From Micrasema longulum (taxonomy: Eukaryota > Arthropoda > Insecta > Trichoptera > Brachycentridae): DNA of 64,000 bases. This document shows positions 32,583-43,970 of this stretch, one piece after another. The notes under the pieces are model-generated. The model saw only the letters and a list, made by a program, of their open reading frames with translations. It did no database searches and was not told the origin of the DNA. The stretch's first letter is position 1; each line of letters begins with the position of its first letter. The stretch covers positions 62,001 through 126,000 of the forward strand of contig JAGVSM010003692.1 of assembly GCA_022494885.1 (NCBI GenBank), in the 5' to 3' direction. The position numbers were made by a program, and so were the translations under genes.

Positions 32583-33184
32583 TTTCATAAAAATAGATTA
32601 AAGCATATCAGCTTTAAGCAGCTCGCTTAAAATTAATAAAAAAGTAATACACTTTCAATCTCTCTCTCTTTTTAATAATACTCCATACAATCCTTGCGCT
32701 ACAAAGTATCTTGCTGACAATTTAATTTATTTTTCTGATCATGGTATTTTGCTTCACTCTTCTCAGGAAATAACACATTTCTCAATATAGCACATCATTT
32801 TTCCACAATTCGTTTTCAGATTTTTTATAAAGCTACCTTTTTCATTCAAATTCTATAGCCACCTTCAAGAAACGCCCGAAACACTATTATATATCCATAG
32901 AACCGTAACCTCCATTCATTTTATTGTTTTTTTTTGGAAAATTTTATTATTCCTCTTCTTTCCTTGGTTGCTCTTTCTCCCTTCTTCCAAACATTCCATT
33001 CCAGATTCTTCATCCTTTAATATGAACAACATAATATATTTTATTTAAGTGAATATGTGCAGCCTCATCTCCCCATTGAAAAAAAAGCTGCTATTTTTGT
33101 TTTTTTTATATATGTATGTGTCTTTTAATATATTTTGTTTCTTGGTACAAACTTTTGAGCAACTTTTTTTTGCCCAGTCTGTTT
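32583..33184. other. T- and pyrimidine-rich sequence
   Basis: Contains CAATCTCTCTCTCTTTTT near 32656 and long T-rich runs. Part may be the CR1 3' UTR. Confidence 0.35.
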
Positions 33185-33440
33185 TCTTTTGACTGAAAAA
33201 ATTCATTCTGATACTTTTTATAATTTTTTTTTATCAAAATCGGTTCAGTTTTTGAACCGATTTTGATGGAAACATTGATTATTCGCTTTTAGCTAGGCAT
33301 AATAAATCTGACGTGCAGTCGTCTTTTTCGCTGAATACCGGGGAGGCATATGTGAGAGAGGGGCAGAAAAACTATGTTCAAATGCCTATTCATCAAATTT
33401 CTTTGACACCGCATATCCTCTGTCACCCTTAATATTTCTT
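33185..33440 (+). repeat. family C, partial copy with inverted centre
   Basis: ATCGGTTCAGTTTTTGAACC, TAGCTAGGCATAATAAATCT, GACGTGCAGTCGTCTTTTTC and ATACCGGGGAGGCATATGTG follow the order of family C. The 15-bp arms ATCAAAATCGGTTCA and TGAACCGATTTTGAT at 33233-33267 form a perfect hairpin with a GTTTT loop, absent from the other copies. Confidence 0.7.
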
Positions 33441-34392
33441 TTTTTTCCATATTTCGTTGCAAAATATGTTAATCTAATTAAAAACTCTTTGAAGACGAAT
33501 GTTTTGTACACTGTTCTTTGAAATATTAACCCGAATTGAGAAACGTTTTTAATATTAAAAGTATTTCCTTGCTAAAAGCTGTTGAAATACTGCGAAAAAG
33601 AAAGTAATAAAATACATTTTGATATAATCCTTCATCCCCCATTTTTTATGAGCGGAAAAACAAGAAAAATGAAGAGTCTTTTACATATATAATGATACCA
33701 ACATCTACAAAGGAGACTTCTTATTTATTTAACTACTTTTTCTTCCAGAAATGGAGGCCAACAATTTATTTAAATGACTTTACATTTTTCTGAAGGCTGC
33801 GTCCGTTGGATTAAAAACAAGACGGATTTTTTATATAAAAGACTGATAAGGATGTCAATCGCATTTATTCACGAAAATTTATTTCAGACAAAGGGGATCT
33901 GATTATGGTCGGATGATAAATTAAGCCTATTTATATGAGTTCGTTATTTTCAAATTATTCCATTTTGATATCGCTATCAAACTGTCAATCTGTAAGTGAC
34001 TCAAGAAAAAACACTTTTCGGTTTTTTTTATGTTTCTTGGGGTTTTTACGGATACCCGTGGAACTTTTTACATTTTTAAATGATTCAATATTAGCGCTCC
34101 ACAATTATTAAAAAAATGGATATAATGTAAAAATAGTAATTGCCGAGTACATGGAGTCGATTCAGAATGGCATTATACGAGTATACCGTTCGCAATTTGT
34201 TGCAACTGAACCTTAAACTTAATGAGCTCTAATAGATTTGGGCAGTCCCATGTAAAGTTGACAATTTAAAATAAATTTAATAATTCTATAGTTTTTCTTC
34301 TCTCAGTTAGATTTAACAAGTTTAAAGTATTTAATAGGGAGTCAGTATTTGGGTAATTCATAAAAATGCTAATATTTCTTAAAATTTTAAAA
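33441..34392. other. unassigned
   Basis: Nothing recognised on either strand. Confidence 0.35.
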
Positions 34393-34450
34393 GCTGTCAT
34401 CATTCAACCCTTATTCGCACCTGATGGTGCATAGAGCACTGCATTTTTAA
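34393..34450 (-). repeat. SINE S1 tail fragment
   Basis: GTCATCATTCAACCCTTATT, then CGCACCTGATGGTGCATAGA and GCACTGCATT are the reverse S1 3' end. Confidence 0.6.
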
Positions 34451-34751
34451 ACTAAATGCAGCACATCTCGATCATATGGTACAGAAAGGTAAGGTAATCG
34501 ATCTGTCAAATATATCAGTGGAAACCACCTCAAGTAGGGTAGGCGATCGCGACAACCACTACAGTTTTTTTTCCTCACTCAATATCCGTTTTCAGGATAT
34601 TTACCTGAGGAGTCGAAAGAATAATTCAGTGTCCGGGCGGATCAAGAAAACAGTTCAGAGTTTGAAATAGAACCAGAATCCTGGGCGTGTGCTTTTCGAT
34701 GGCTGATCTCAGGTAAAATCCTGAATAAAGAAATTTAGTAGAGGCCAATAC

Positions 34752-34975
34752 GTATTGTAGTGTAATGGTTAGCGCGTTCGCCTACCATGCCTGAGGCCCC
34801 GAGTTTGATTTCTGTCAGGATAGTGTGGAATAAGGTGGTTTTATACGGCAATATTTCATGTTCCTGGACTGGCACTGAAAACGTAAGGCGGATGATCATT
34901 CCCTTATGTAACATATGAACATTTAGTGCACCAATTACGCACCATCGGGTGCGGACTAAGATATAATGACGAGTC
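34752..34975 (+). mobile_element. tRNA-derived SINE family S1, headed copy
   Basis: TTGTAGTGTAATGGTTAGCG and a decayed box B GAGTTTGATTTCT head the unit. CCTGGACTGGCACTGAAAAC, CCTTATGTAACATATGAAC and CACCATCGGGTGCGGA match the body of 13796-14058. Confidence 0.85.
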
Positions 34976-35495
34976 GAAGGAAAATGAAAAACATTCGTTC
35001 TGGAATTTGGTTCTTTTTCACACGCACAACTGTATTTTTCATCCGCCTGGATACGGAAAAATAAATACGTTGTTGACAGAAATTCAACAAACTTTTATTA
35101 AATTAGAAACATTTAATAACTTGTGTTTTCCGAGGGTGAAAAATAGTTTCGTTTTTCGTGTATTTTATCCCAGTATAAAACCGACATAAATAGTTTTTTT
35201 ATGATAGCGGCCAAAGTATCAATAAGCCGAATTGTATTAGGATTTAGGGGACTGTCGGAGATTCCAGTCCGCAAGACTGGTTATATTATAGGAAGGGGCC
35301 TTTATTACTTATAAATTTCTTTAAGGATAGGAAAAATACACCCGAATTTTTTTGAAATATTGCATCGAATTTTTGTCCCGTTCATGATTTTTTCATGGAA
35401 CCAAACCTGTTTTGTAAAAAAATATTGATCTTATAATGGCATATTTCTTTACTGTTTTTGTTATTTTCATCCCAGAATACATGTATTTCATGGTA
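34976..35495. other. unassigned
   Basis: The plus-strand open frame to 35189 has no recognised similarity. Confidence 0.35.
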
Positions 35496-35615
35496 CCTGA
35501 AGCTGATCATCATACTTTCATGTAACAAAATATATCATGATACGCTGCGATTGGTTTACCAATGCAGTGCCTTATGCACCATTAGGTGCTGAAAGAGAAT
35601 GGTGATGTTTTTGTC
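35496..35615 (+). repeat. SINE S1, 5'-truncated copy
   Basis: TACCTGAAGCTGATCATCAT, CTTTCATGTAACAAAATA, GATACGCTGCGATTGGTTTA and CCAATGCAGTGCCTTATGCA match the S1 body. Confidence 0.75.
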
Positions 35616-35679
35616 TTAAGCAATTTGCCTGTTTTTGTTACATTGTTTGATTTCGTCACCCTTATTCTATTCTTATTTT

Positions 35680-36315
35680 TAGTGGTGGGGGTCAGTGCGA
35701 TGCAAACTCCTGACGTCACTGTGAAGATCTATTGTGACGGGTCCCAGTGAATAGTTCTCACCCTCCAAGTCCAGGTCTATAAAGAGTCTGGCTACTGTGT
35801 GGAAGGCGAGAGTAAAGATTTTGCGAAATTTCTCCCTCCAAACCCAGATCCGTAAAGTATCGGGCAATTAGGTAGGGGGAGAGCTCTTTAACATCCTTAG
35901 GTTTAACCATTGATCTCCTGAAAATAAGGTTCCATTTATGATGTAAAACATCACATTCCCATATAATGTGTAAATGTGTTTCCTCATCTGAACTGCAGAA
36001 CCTACATCTAGAAGTTTCTAAAGGTTCATTCTAGCAAGGTGTTTGTTCAATTTTCAGTCCCTTGGGCGGGCTCTAGAGATAACCCTCACATGATTTCGGC
36101 TGAGTTTTATTAGGTCAAAAGCAAAACTTTGCGAGTACTCTTTTATTAGTTCCTTCGCCATGGTGCTCACCAAATACTTTTTACCAAAACATTACACTTT
36201 GCTTCCTGGCCCATGACCTAAGCTTATCACGAGGAGCACATTTAGACAACCCACAGAAGGGTTCAGGGCCTATTGGGGCTGCGTCAACTCCCAGCTTTGC
36301 CAATTTATCGTCGCC
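35680..36315 (-). pseudogene. non-LTR retrotransposon RNase H / zf-RVT C-terminus
   Basis: The minus strand reads GDDKLAKLGVDAAPIGPEPF, CGLSKCAPRDKLRSWARKQS, and after stops and shifts the zinc-binding block NEPLETSRCRFCSSDEETHL, HIIWECDVLHHKW. It continues to ELSPYLIARYF. The order 'aDelAk.Ga ... GPEPf.G ... C.fC..eeEt..Hil..C..l' is the RNase H-plus-zinc-knuckle end of I/R1-type LINEs, the only fragment of this type here. It has at least four stops. Confidence 0.8.
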
Positions 36316-36974
36316 CTTACTTGTAAAACAAATCCACTAATGAGGTATCTAACAGGAGATCTATTCGCCGAGTTAAAAATTTTGGATGTAAGACAGTTGT
36401 TTGTGAATTGCCTACCGCTTTAATATTATGATAAATTAAGCCAGGTCAAAAGAATTGAACAAAATATAAACACTCGCACAGCAAGACAATTTTACTGTAT
36501 TGTTCCACTTGTATCAATCTCCTCTGATAAAAAAACAATATAACGTAATAGCTCCAAAAAATTTTAGTTTTGCATTTATAATGGAGTAGTTTTTAGAGTT
36601 TTTTTTATTATTATTATATTAGTATAGAACAAGTTATACTTTAAAATATAAAATCTCCATCTTAAAACAGGCTGAGCCATGTTAGATAGAGACTATACTA
36701 ACCAGAGAATGCTCTGTATTCATTTTATTATCCTTTAGTTTTATAAAGATTCCTAGTATTAAAAGTATATGCTTATTTATGCAAAAATTAATGAAAAATA
36801 CAAAATGAAATAAATGGTCAAACATGATATTTTGGCGTTTTTTGTTAGGTATTTAAATAATCTGTAGGGACTAGATTGTTGAGGGTTTTTGGAGCTCCTA
36901 CCCCAGTTAGAAATAGACAGAAGACACGAGGTTGCTGCTTAATACTTATTTATTACTTGGCAAATAAATAGTGA
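36316..36974. other. unassigned
   Basis: Nothing recognised. Confidence 0.35.
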
Positions 36975-37134
36975 GCCTTACTCATAAACCTGGTATAAAG
37001 TTACACTTGAGTAAAGTGGTAATATTCGGATAGGAATACCATTCTTATTATAAGTAGAATAAGGATGATATTCCCATCCGAATTATATCGCTATACTTAG
37101 GCGTAACTTTACGCCGAGTTTATGAGTAAGGCCC
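36975..37134. mobile_element. hairpin MITE with about 70-bp arms and 5-bp target duplication
   Basis: The left end GCCTTACTCATAAACCTGG and the right end on the minus strand GGGCCTTACTCATAAACTCG begin arms that pair through TAAAGTTAC, ATTCGGAT-GGAATA and ATCCTTATTCTACTTATAA. AGTGA stands at 36970-36974 and again at 37135-37139, a likely target duplication. Only copy in the window. Confidence 0.85.
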
Positions 37135-37343
37135 AGTGAATTAAAATATGTCGCGCGAGTGTTACGGCGATGAAGGGTTGCACTGACTGACTATATGCTG
37201 TTCGGGCAGCCTCTTTGGGCTAACTGAATAGGCTTACTGGGCATTACCACGCCCTGTGGTCTCTTTATAGGCCACGTTCCTTTATTGTTATTTTCTCCAT
37301 GCACGAACGATGTTAATATACTGCAGGATGGAAGGGTTAGAGG

Positions 37344-37391
37344 AAGAATTTTGTATATAACCCAAATTTCTATCTTATATACAAAATTCTT
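37344..37391. repeat. perfect hairpin, 17-bp arms
   Basis: AAGAATTTTGTATATAA, 14 bases, then its exact reverse complement. May be the remnant of a fold-back element. Confidence 0.85.
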
Positions 37392-37519
37392 TTATTTACA
37401 TAATTATCTAACTATTTTGTTTAGGTTATAGCTGTAAAAATCCCAAATAAAATAAAATAAATAAATAATTATATAACATCATGATTTACAACCCCTGCTT
37501 GCACTTGTATAAAACATAG

Positions 37520-37690
37520 AAATTAGTTTAGTCTTCCACCAGTCTGACGATGTCGGTAACAACAAAACCCGGTCACTGGTAAAAAATTTATATAAAAAAA
37601 ATATAAATTTAAATAAAAGTGGAACAAAACTAAGTATTTTTATTATTATAATTAAAATGCAGTTCCACCAAGAAATGTCAGTAGAAAAAC
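37520..37690 (+). repeat. family D relative with hammerhead-like module
   Basis: From 37538: ACCAGT, CTGACGA, TGTCGGTAACAACA, AAACCCGGTC, ACTGGT. Stem I (ACCAGT/ACTGGT) is perfect and CTGACGA equals the hammerhead CUGANGA consensus. G12 of the GAAA segment is lost. The downstream ATTAAAATGCAGTTCCACCA matches the end of family D. Confidence 0.6.
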
Positions 37691-37805
37691 TCAATATATT
37701 AAGAAATAATTTGAGTTTGCTTAAATGTTTGTAGACAAACCAGCCAATGACAGGTCTTAAGCCCTGTCCTGTAAATGTCTAGACTTCCATATTCTCTAAA
37801 ATGTT
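37691..37805 (-). repeat. family A, internally deleted copy
   Basis: Starts TTGAGTTTGCTTAAATGTTT plus, then jumps to the minus-strand CCAGCCAATGACAGGTC and AGACTTCCATATTCTC block. Another plus-to-minus joint of the unit. Confidence 0.75.
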
Positions 37806-38414
37806 TACCATTTATTTATTCCTCATTTGAAAGAAAATTTTCTGTTCTTTAAGACGTTGTATTTGCTTTTACGTTACATACAATATTTTTAAGTCATCAA
37901 AATTGATATCAAGTAGACGAAAGTAGGCATTTTTAACACCTCTTTCTGTTCGCATTCAATAGAGGAGAGAAAACAAATAAGACGAATACATTATCGACTA
38001 ATTTAAGTAAATAAATCACGAAAAAATTAAGAATAAATTAAAGAAAAGCTTCCTTGTATAGTTAACATTAACTGTGTTTTAAAGTTAAATGTATGTAAGT
38101 ACACATTTATTTTATTTTATTTGTTATTTTACAATTTATGTATTACTTTTTTAACATTAAAGATAAAGTTCCCTCACTGGGGTGTCCCGTGCCGAGGGAG
38201 ACATTTTATATAATTTTGAAACGTGCCTTATTCAACATAATTACATCATAATATGTAACTTATGCATTGAATTTTTTTTTGTATATGTACATATTATGTA
38301 CATATATAAATATGTGCTTATGTGTATTAACTCATTTTGTTTTTATTAAAAGTGCTATTTAAAAAAGTAATTATAAAAATTTATTATTTATTATGCATTT
38401 TTGTTTATATTTTA
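37806..38414. other. unassigned; possible LINE 3' UTR
   Basis: TTCCCTCACTGGGGTGTCCC near 38171 lies upstream of the LINE-like tail and may belong to it. Confidence 0.35.
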
Positions 38415-38545
38415 TACTAAGCACAAGAGCCTGATTCTTTTTTGACAAGTTCAACCAACTTCAAAAAGTTACAGAAGTGTTCTATTTTTTATTTCTTTTA
38501 TGTATTATTTTTATACTAAATAAAGGTTCGATAGTAAAAATATAT
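38415..38545 (+). repeat. LINE 3' end, second copy
   Basis: CACAAGAGCCTGATTCTTTT, TTGACAAGTTCAACC and AATAAAGG correspond to 16250-16350. Confidence 0.6.
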
Positions 38546-38924
38546 TTTTTTTCAATGTTGTACTCCACAATACCTTAACTGGATTTCTAGTCTTCGTGTG
38601 GCCCCAAAAAAAATAATATTGGGTAAATCATAAGTACGCAAATATTTTTTTTATAAAAAAAAACATTATAATGATTTCATAAAATATTTGTACATTAAAA
38701 AATAAAGACTGTTATAATAAATCATTATCAATAAATACGCAAACGGTAAACAGGATTTCACAGGAAGGATCTTAAATTTATGCTATAATATTTGTGTGAT
38801 AAAACGCAGGTGCAAATTTCAAAGCCTTTATTTATCCTTTGACATAACAAGTGACAGATAAAGAAGCAAAAGGATAATCTCCTGTTTACCTGTATGACAA
38901 TTATAATATATTTTGTTTGAAATT
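38546..38924. other. unassigned
   Basis: Nothing recognised. Confidence 0.35.
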
Positions 38925-39605
38925 TATTGTTAAAGAGGAGAAAAACATTTTTGAGAAGAGAATATGGAAGTCGAGGCATTTACAAGTCTTATGACCTGAC
39001 GTTGGCTGGTTTGAGTTGCCAATTTACTATTCAGGCTATGTTTGAAAATCAACGTTTCGTCAATGAGGAAAGTTCAGTGGTTTTTTTCAATTTTTTTATT
39101 TGTAAATAGACTGTTAAACTAAGTCAAATTTTTTTTTTTAATTTTTATATATCGTATTATCGGCGCTACGATTTTTCAAAGTTTTGTATTTCTGAAATAA
39201 CTCCGCGTGTAACGTCAGAGGTTCATTTCCGCTTATTCTCATTCAGTTCTTCCCATTGGTCCAGAAGCGACAAGCAGACCGGAAATCTTCCATAGCTCTC
39301 AGATCATAGGTTGATTCACATGAACCAGTGACGTCATTTAAAGTAGTGCGTTTTTATCAAAATATTTTTTATTATTTTTTCTGTACATTTTCAAGAAATT
39401 TTGCTGTACAATTTAATACTTTAATTTTTACCCCGCGTAAGAAAACATTTTTTGTATCCAATTTCCCGTAGGGCTGAAGTTCCTCATTCTTCAATTTGTT
39501 GACTTTTATGAAATAAAACATCTAAAATCTTTATTAGTATGTATGATATTCATCCGGGTAAATTATTTCACCTACTAGGCAACGCCAGAAATTACTTAAA
39601 TTGAA
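38925..39605 (+). repeat. family A copy interrupted by family B
   Basis: The 5' half (AGAATATGGAAGTCGAGGCA, CTTATGACCTGACGTTGGCT) stops near 39040 at GCTATGTTTGAA. After the family B insertion it resumes near 39488 with TTCTTCAATTTGTTGACTTT, ATTATTTCACCTACTAGGCA and ACGCC. The family B copy therefore inserted into an existing family A copy. Confidence 0.85.
39055..39490 (-). mobile_element. MITE-like family B, complete copy
   Basis: Begins CAATGAGGAAAGTTCAGTGG and ends CCCGTAGGGCTGAAGTTCCT then CATT. The ends share AATGAGGAA-TTCAG inverted. Internally it matches 29590-30010 throughout. Confidence 0.88.
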
Positions 39606-39642
39606 AATAATATCTCCTTATACCAGTTTTACTTAAATCAAC

Positions 39643-39745
39643 AACATTTTGAGTACGTCCAAATGTTTGTAGGCAAGGCTGGATTCCACTCTCTCAGGAG
39701 TTACTGGGATTTATTGAAACGGAGAAGGAAAACCTTTTTGTTTTT
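39643..39745 (+). repeat. family A 5' end, head-to-tail after the previous copy
   Basis: AACATTTTGAGTACGTCCAA, TGTTTGTAGGCAAGGCTGGA and TTCCACTCTCTCAGGAGTTA follow 40 bases after the 3' end of the copy ending at 39605, the spacing also seen at 40340. Confidence 0.8.
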
Positions 39746-40134
39746 CTTCAACAGATTACAATAGTGTTGTGGCATTTTTTCTTTCGATTTTCGTATCGAT
39801 TTTTTAATACTGATTTTTTTTCGTCAGATAGGGCAAATAGAAATGGTTTATCATATTAACGGTTAGTTTAGTTTAATACTGACTATATAGGGTTTTATCT
39901 TGACCCCACATATGCTCCTAACCCCGTACGATATTCATGGTACATATTTAAAAATAATCATGTTTCTTGATTTATATACTATTATGGTCATTCATTAAGA
40001 ATAAATATAAATACAAAGCAAGATAACAAGTATATAAAAGTAAAATGCTTCCCCACATACGACAAGGATAGTAACAGTAGGTGATAACTATATTATACAA
40101 TTATACGAATAAATGTTTTTTATTTCGATCAACT
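39746..40134. other. unassigned
   Basis: Nothing recognised. Confidence 0.35.
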
Positions 40135-40905
40135 ATATGGACAGAATGACGAATGTTACAGAGTGCGTAAAGTGGCCACTTAAACCAGCCAATAACAGGT
40201 CACAAGCCCTGTAGATGCCTAGACTTCTATAATACCTTCTCTAAAATGTTCTTCATCTCTGTTGTAATATGTTAGTATTAACAGCTTCCCGGGGAGTTGA
40301 ATCCAATCCTTGTCTACAAAAATTCGGAGAAACTCAAAATATTGTTGATACATCCACCTGGTCCATGAAGAAGTTTAGAAATTGAAAAAAATAAGATTTT
40401 CAGGCGTTGCCTAGTATTTAGGTGCAATAATTAAATTAGATGAATCTGACCTGCATAAATAAAGGTTTCAGCTCTTTGACTTTACAAACATCAACAGATG
40501 AAAGAATTGAAGGAATATAGATGTTCAAATCTGGGCAGAATGGTGAATGTTACACGGTGTGTACAGTGGCCATTTAAACCAGCCAATGATAGGTCATAAG
40601 CCCTGTAGATGCATAGACTTCTATATTACCGTCTCTAAAATGTTCTTCATCTCTATTGTAATATGTGAATATACATATATATATTTTATTATCGCCTTTA
40701 AGGGGCCATTTTTATTTAAATGAAACCATTCTAACACCTTAATCCGCCGAGATAATTTTGATCACCTTTTTGTGGTGCGCTTATATTTATATGACGTGTT
40801 CTTCTTCTCTGTTGTAATATGTGAATATTAACAGCTCCCCATGGAGTTGAATTTGGTCCTTATCAACAAAAATTTGGATAAACTCAAAATAGATTTGTTA
40901 ACTAG
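40135..40905 (-). repeat. family A, head-to-tail array on the minus strand
   Basis: Read on the minus strand, a complete unit (40670 to about 40345) ends ATGGACCAGGTGGATGTATC and passes into AACAATATTTTGAGTTTCTC, the start of the next unit, which runs to about 40135. A further 5' end piece lies at 40800-40905. Unit length is about 400 bases. Confidence 0.88.
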
Positions 40906-41270
40906 AAGTGTTATCTTTCAACAAATAGAATCTTTTATATCACATATTTTAAATATTTTTATTTGGCGCATAGCATCAGGTCAAAAGATACACGTGGGAG
41001 TTTGATTAAATTAAATTAATCGTATTGTGAACTCCTTATGAGAACACACGATTTAGTTCTATATTCAATATAATGTCAATATTGTCTAACAATGGAGAAA
41101 TAATCGATAAATTAGAGCTTTGAAGGAACATAACTTTTGCGGCGCCAACTACGATAAAGTACGGAATTTGTGATGTAGCTTTCAATATTGACTGAATTCC
41201 ATGACCGTGCACACATACGTTGCCGTTGGTATAATGAACATGCCAAAGTCGGTCAGTGGCCAGTGCTTAC
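40906..41270. other. intron immediately downstream of RGS exon 4
   Basis: Nothing recognised; the 5' splice site of this 34.4-kb intron is GTAAGC at 41270. Confidence 0.5.
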
Positions 41271-41516
41271 CTGCTCGTTGGCCTGCATGGTGATGAAGTC
41301 CCACTTGGCCTGCAGATTGCGGCGCAGGCCGACCAGCGCCTCGGCTTCGTACTCCTCCAGCACGTGCCGCTGGCGGTTGCGCTTGCTGCGCTTGCACAGG
41401 TACACGGCGTACTCCACATTGTCGGGGTGTGTGGTGGGGGACGGGGCCGCCACCCCCGCCGCCGTACCCGCCGCGCCGCCCGCGCCGCGTTGCTGCCACG
41501 GCCAGTAGTACGGCGA
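41271..41516 (-). CDS. RGS9/11-like: R7-family RGS protein, fourth visible coding exon (DEP-helical extension)
   Basis: This 82-codon exon begins after GTTTTTCAG and ends at CAG|GTAAGC, phase 0 at both ends. It encodes SPYYWPWQQR, a Gly/Ala/Pro insert (GAGGAAGTAAGVAAPSPTTH), then NVEYAVYLCKRSKRNRQRHV, LEEYEAEALVGL and KWDFITMQANEQ. The 'PY.WP ... .YAvYL.KR ... LEeYE.E ... KWDFi.MQA.EQ' pattern is the DEP-to-DHEX junction of R7 RGS proteins, the surface that packs against Gbeta5 and binds membrane anchors. The roughly 20-residue small-residue insert is longer than the short acidic link in vertebrate relatives. The exon is far more GC-rich than its surroundings. A 77-bp minisatellite starts 47 bases upstream of its acceptor. 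Other reading frames here are shadows. Confidence 0.95.
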
Positions 41517-41563
41517 CTGAAAAACCAACAATAACGTGATGTACACATTCTGCAGATGTTCCT

Positions 41564-42005
41564 GACGAACTTCATAAGCACGAGTGACTCGACACGGATA
41601 TTCTAGTGAGTGAGGACTAGGCACGAGTCGTTTCTGAGTGACGAACTTCAATAACGCAAGCAAACGGACGCGAATATTCTAGTGAGATAAAACATAGGCA
41701 CGAGTCATTCCTAAGTGATGAACTTCAATAACGCAAGTGAATGGACACGGATATTCTAGTAAGCAAGGACATAGACACGAGTCGTTCCTGAGTGACGAAC
41801 CTTAATAACGCACGTGAATGAAAACGAATATTCTAGTGAGCTACAACATAGGCACGAGTCGTTCCTGGGTGACGAACTTCAATAAAGCAAGTGAATGGAC
41901 ACGGATATTCTAGTGAGCAAGGACAGAGGCACGAGTCGTTCCTGAGTAAGGAACATTAATAATTAACACGCGTGGCTCGACACGGATATTCAAATGAGTA
42001 AGGAC
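41564..42005. repeat. minisatellite, 77-bp unit, about 5.7 copies
   Basis: The marker GACGAACTTCA, or a close variant, begins at 41564, 41640, 41717, 41794, 41871 and 41948, giving steps of 76-77 bases. Each unit also holds ATATTCTAGTGAG and GGCACGAGTCGTTCCTGAGT. It lies in the intron just upstream of the fourth visible RGS exon. Confidence 0.95.
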
Positions 42006-42009
42006 ATAC

Positions 42010-42740
42010 GTAAACGTCAACAGATGGAAGAGTGTGCGAATGTGCATGTTCAAATATAGGCAGAATAGTGAATGTTACACAGTGTGTAAAGTGGCCACGT
42101 AAACCAGATAATGACAGGTCATTATTATACCTCAAATTCATTAATTATATGTATTTGTAAAATATATAATGGATTCCATTATTATGTAGACATTTTTAAC
42201 TGCACATTGCATTTATACAGTTGCTGAATGTACATCTTGAGTGGATTATAATATGGATATGTACCGAATGCAATGTACGTGTTTGTGTATGTTTTTTATA
42301 TGCATGTTAATTTGCATATGCATGTGTGTATATGTATACGTTCATATATGTGTGCATGTATGACTTAGTGTGTGCATTCAATATTTTTATTATTTATTTT
42401 TACCAATAATAACTTCCATGGAAAACGCAAACGTTAACGATTATTCATTTCTAACATAAGTTTTTTATTTATTTATTTTTGTCACATTTAATATTTACCT
42501 AGTTGACTTAATTTATGAAAACTTCATAGGTGTTTTATGTTAGAAAATCTTTAGTTTTAATACTTATTTAGTGTGACTGAATGTTTTTTAAATAAAAATT
42601 AAGCCCTGTAGATGCATAGACTTCCATATTCCATTCACAAAAATGTTTTCCTTCTCTGTTGGAATAAATTGAGATCTAAATAATAACTCAGGGAGGAAAT
42701 TCAGTCTGTCTACAAACATTTGGGGTACTCAAAACATTGT
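42010..42740 (-). repeat. family A copy interrupted by a 480-base insert
   Basis: The minus-strand unit is split at GACAGGTCA (42120) and resumes with TTAAGCCCTGTAGATGCATA at 42599. The insert 42122-42597 is AT-rich and contains an alternating purine-pyrimidine tract (42255-42365) but no recognised element. Confidence 0.8.
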
Positions 42741-43970
42741 TACTTCAACTAGTTCCTAGGTTTATCAAAACAGGATGCTTCTAAAGGGAAAAGCGTCATT
42801 TTTCATAGTGCAAAGTGAATTGGAAATTCAGTTAACTTATTTTATTCTGGCTTTATGGTTTGACGAAGTTATTTTTCATTTCACATACGAACTTTGATCG
42901 TTTTTAGAAATCGGATTTCAAAAGGAGCGGAAATTTGATTCCGGAAAGCGAACGGTGCCTACGCGGATGTCCGTCACAGGAAATTAACTACAGCACCTAC
43001 CGAGAAACACTATTTCACTCTTCGTTCAAGTGTTTTGATTTCAAACCATTTAGACTTCTGATGTTTTCATTTCAGTTAATTTGAGTAAACTGCAATCGGC
43101 GGGTAAAAATCGAATTGTGATAAATGTGAAAGAATTTCGGAATTGATCTTTAGATAATCGTAAGCGGCATTCTGTTTTATCCTGCCTACCCCTAAGGGTA
43201 AATAGCAAGATGAATGTAGGTTTGTTTAAAATAACATAAGATTAAACGACGTTTTTTTCTTTCGGTCCGAAATCAACAAAAAATAATATACCTTAAAGAA
43301 TAAACTACAGAAGTCACATTGAACAAGATTTTGGAAATTGTGCGATTTCTAAAATATAATAATTGTTATTTTGAAAACAATAATACTCATCAAAATAGCA
43401 TATCTGGGAGTACTGTTTTTTGCATTAAAACAAAGTGGACCTTAGATTTTGATTTCAACTTTAAAAAGGCATTTTTATGACGAAAGTGGTCTTTGGTCTT
43501 TTATTCACAGATAAAAAGGTTTATTGCGATAATTTCTGTACTTACGACTTCAAAATGGCTAAAAATGGACTTCATTTTATCCTCTAAGGTACATAATTGT
43601 AAAAGCCACCTTAAGGATTATGAATTTTCTGTCAATGCAGAATTTATAAATGACTTCTTTGTACAATAAATAGTAAAATGTTTTTTGAAATTCAAGCCAA
43701 ACTTTTCCCAGAATGATTAGATCAGAAAATTGGAATATAAATCTGCATTTTTGGTTTTTAACTGAGCTGTTTTTAAACGGACTGGTTAAAAAAGAACTAA
43801 TTTGAATAGTAAAATATTTGATTCTGCATCTACCTTATATATTCAGGCTCTTGTTGAGTAGGTACCTACATAACTTAAGGTGTTCAATCAAAAGCTTTTT
43901 GCAAATATCTTTTTAGATGGTAATATTGTGATATTAAATATTTTTAATGATGGTCAGTATTTTTCTTTAC
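42741..43970. other. RGS intron, nothing recognised
   Basis: No repeats shared elsewhere in the window, which is unusual here. No coding similarity was seen. Confidence 0.5.

Noticed and set aside
41188..41663. Several overlapping long ORFs on both strands around the GC-rich block
   Set aside because: Only the minus-strand frame with the SPYYWP to MQANEQ reading matches a protein family and has splice signals. The others are shadows caused by high GC content.
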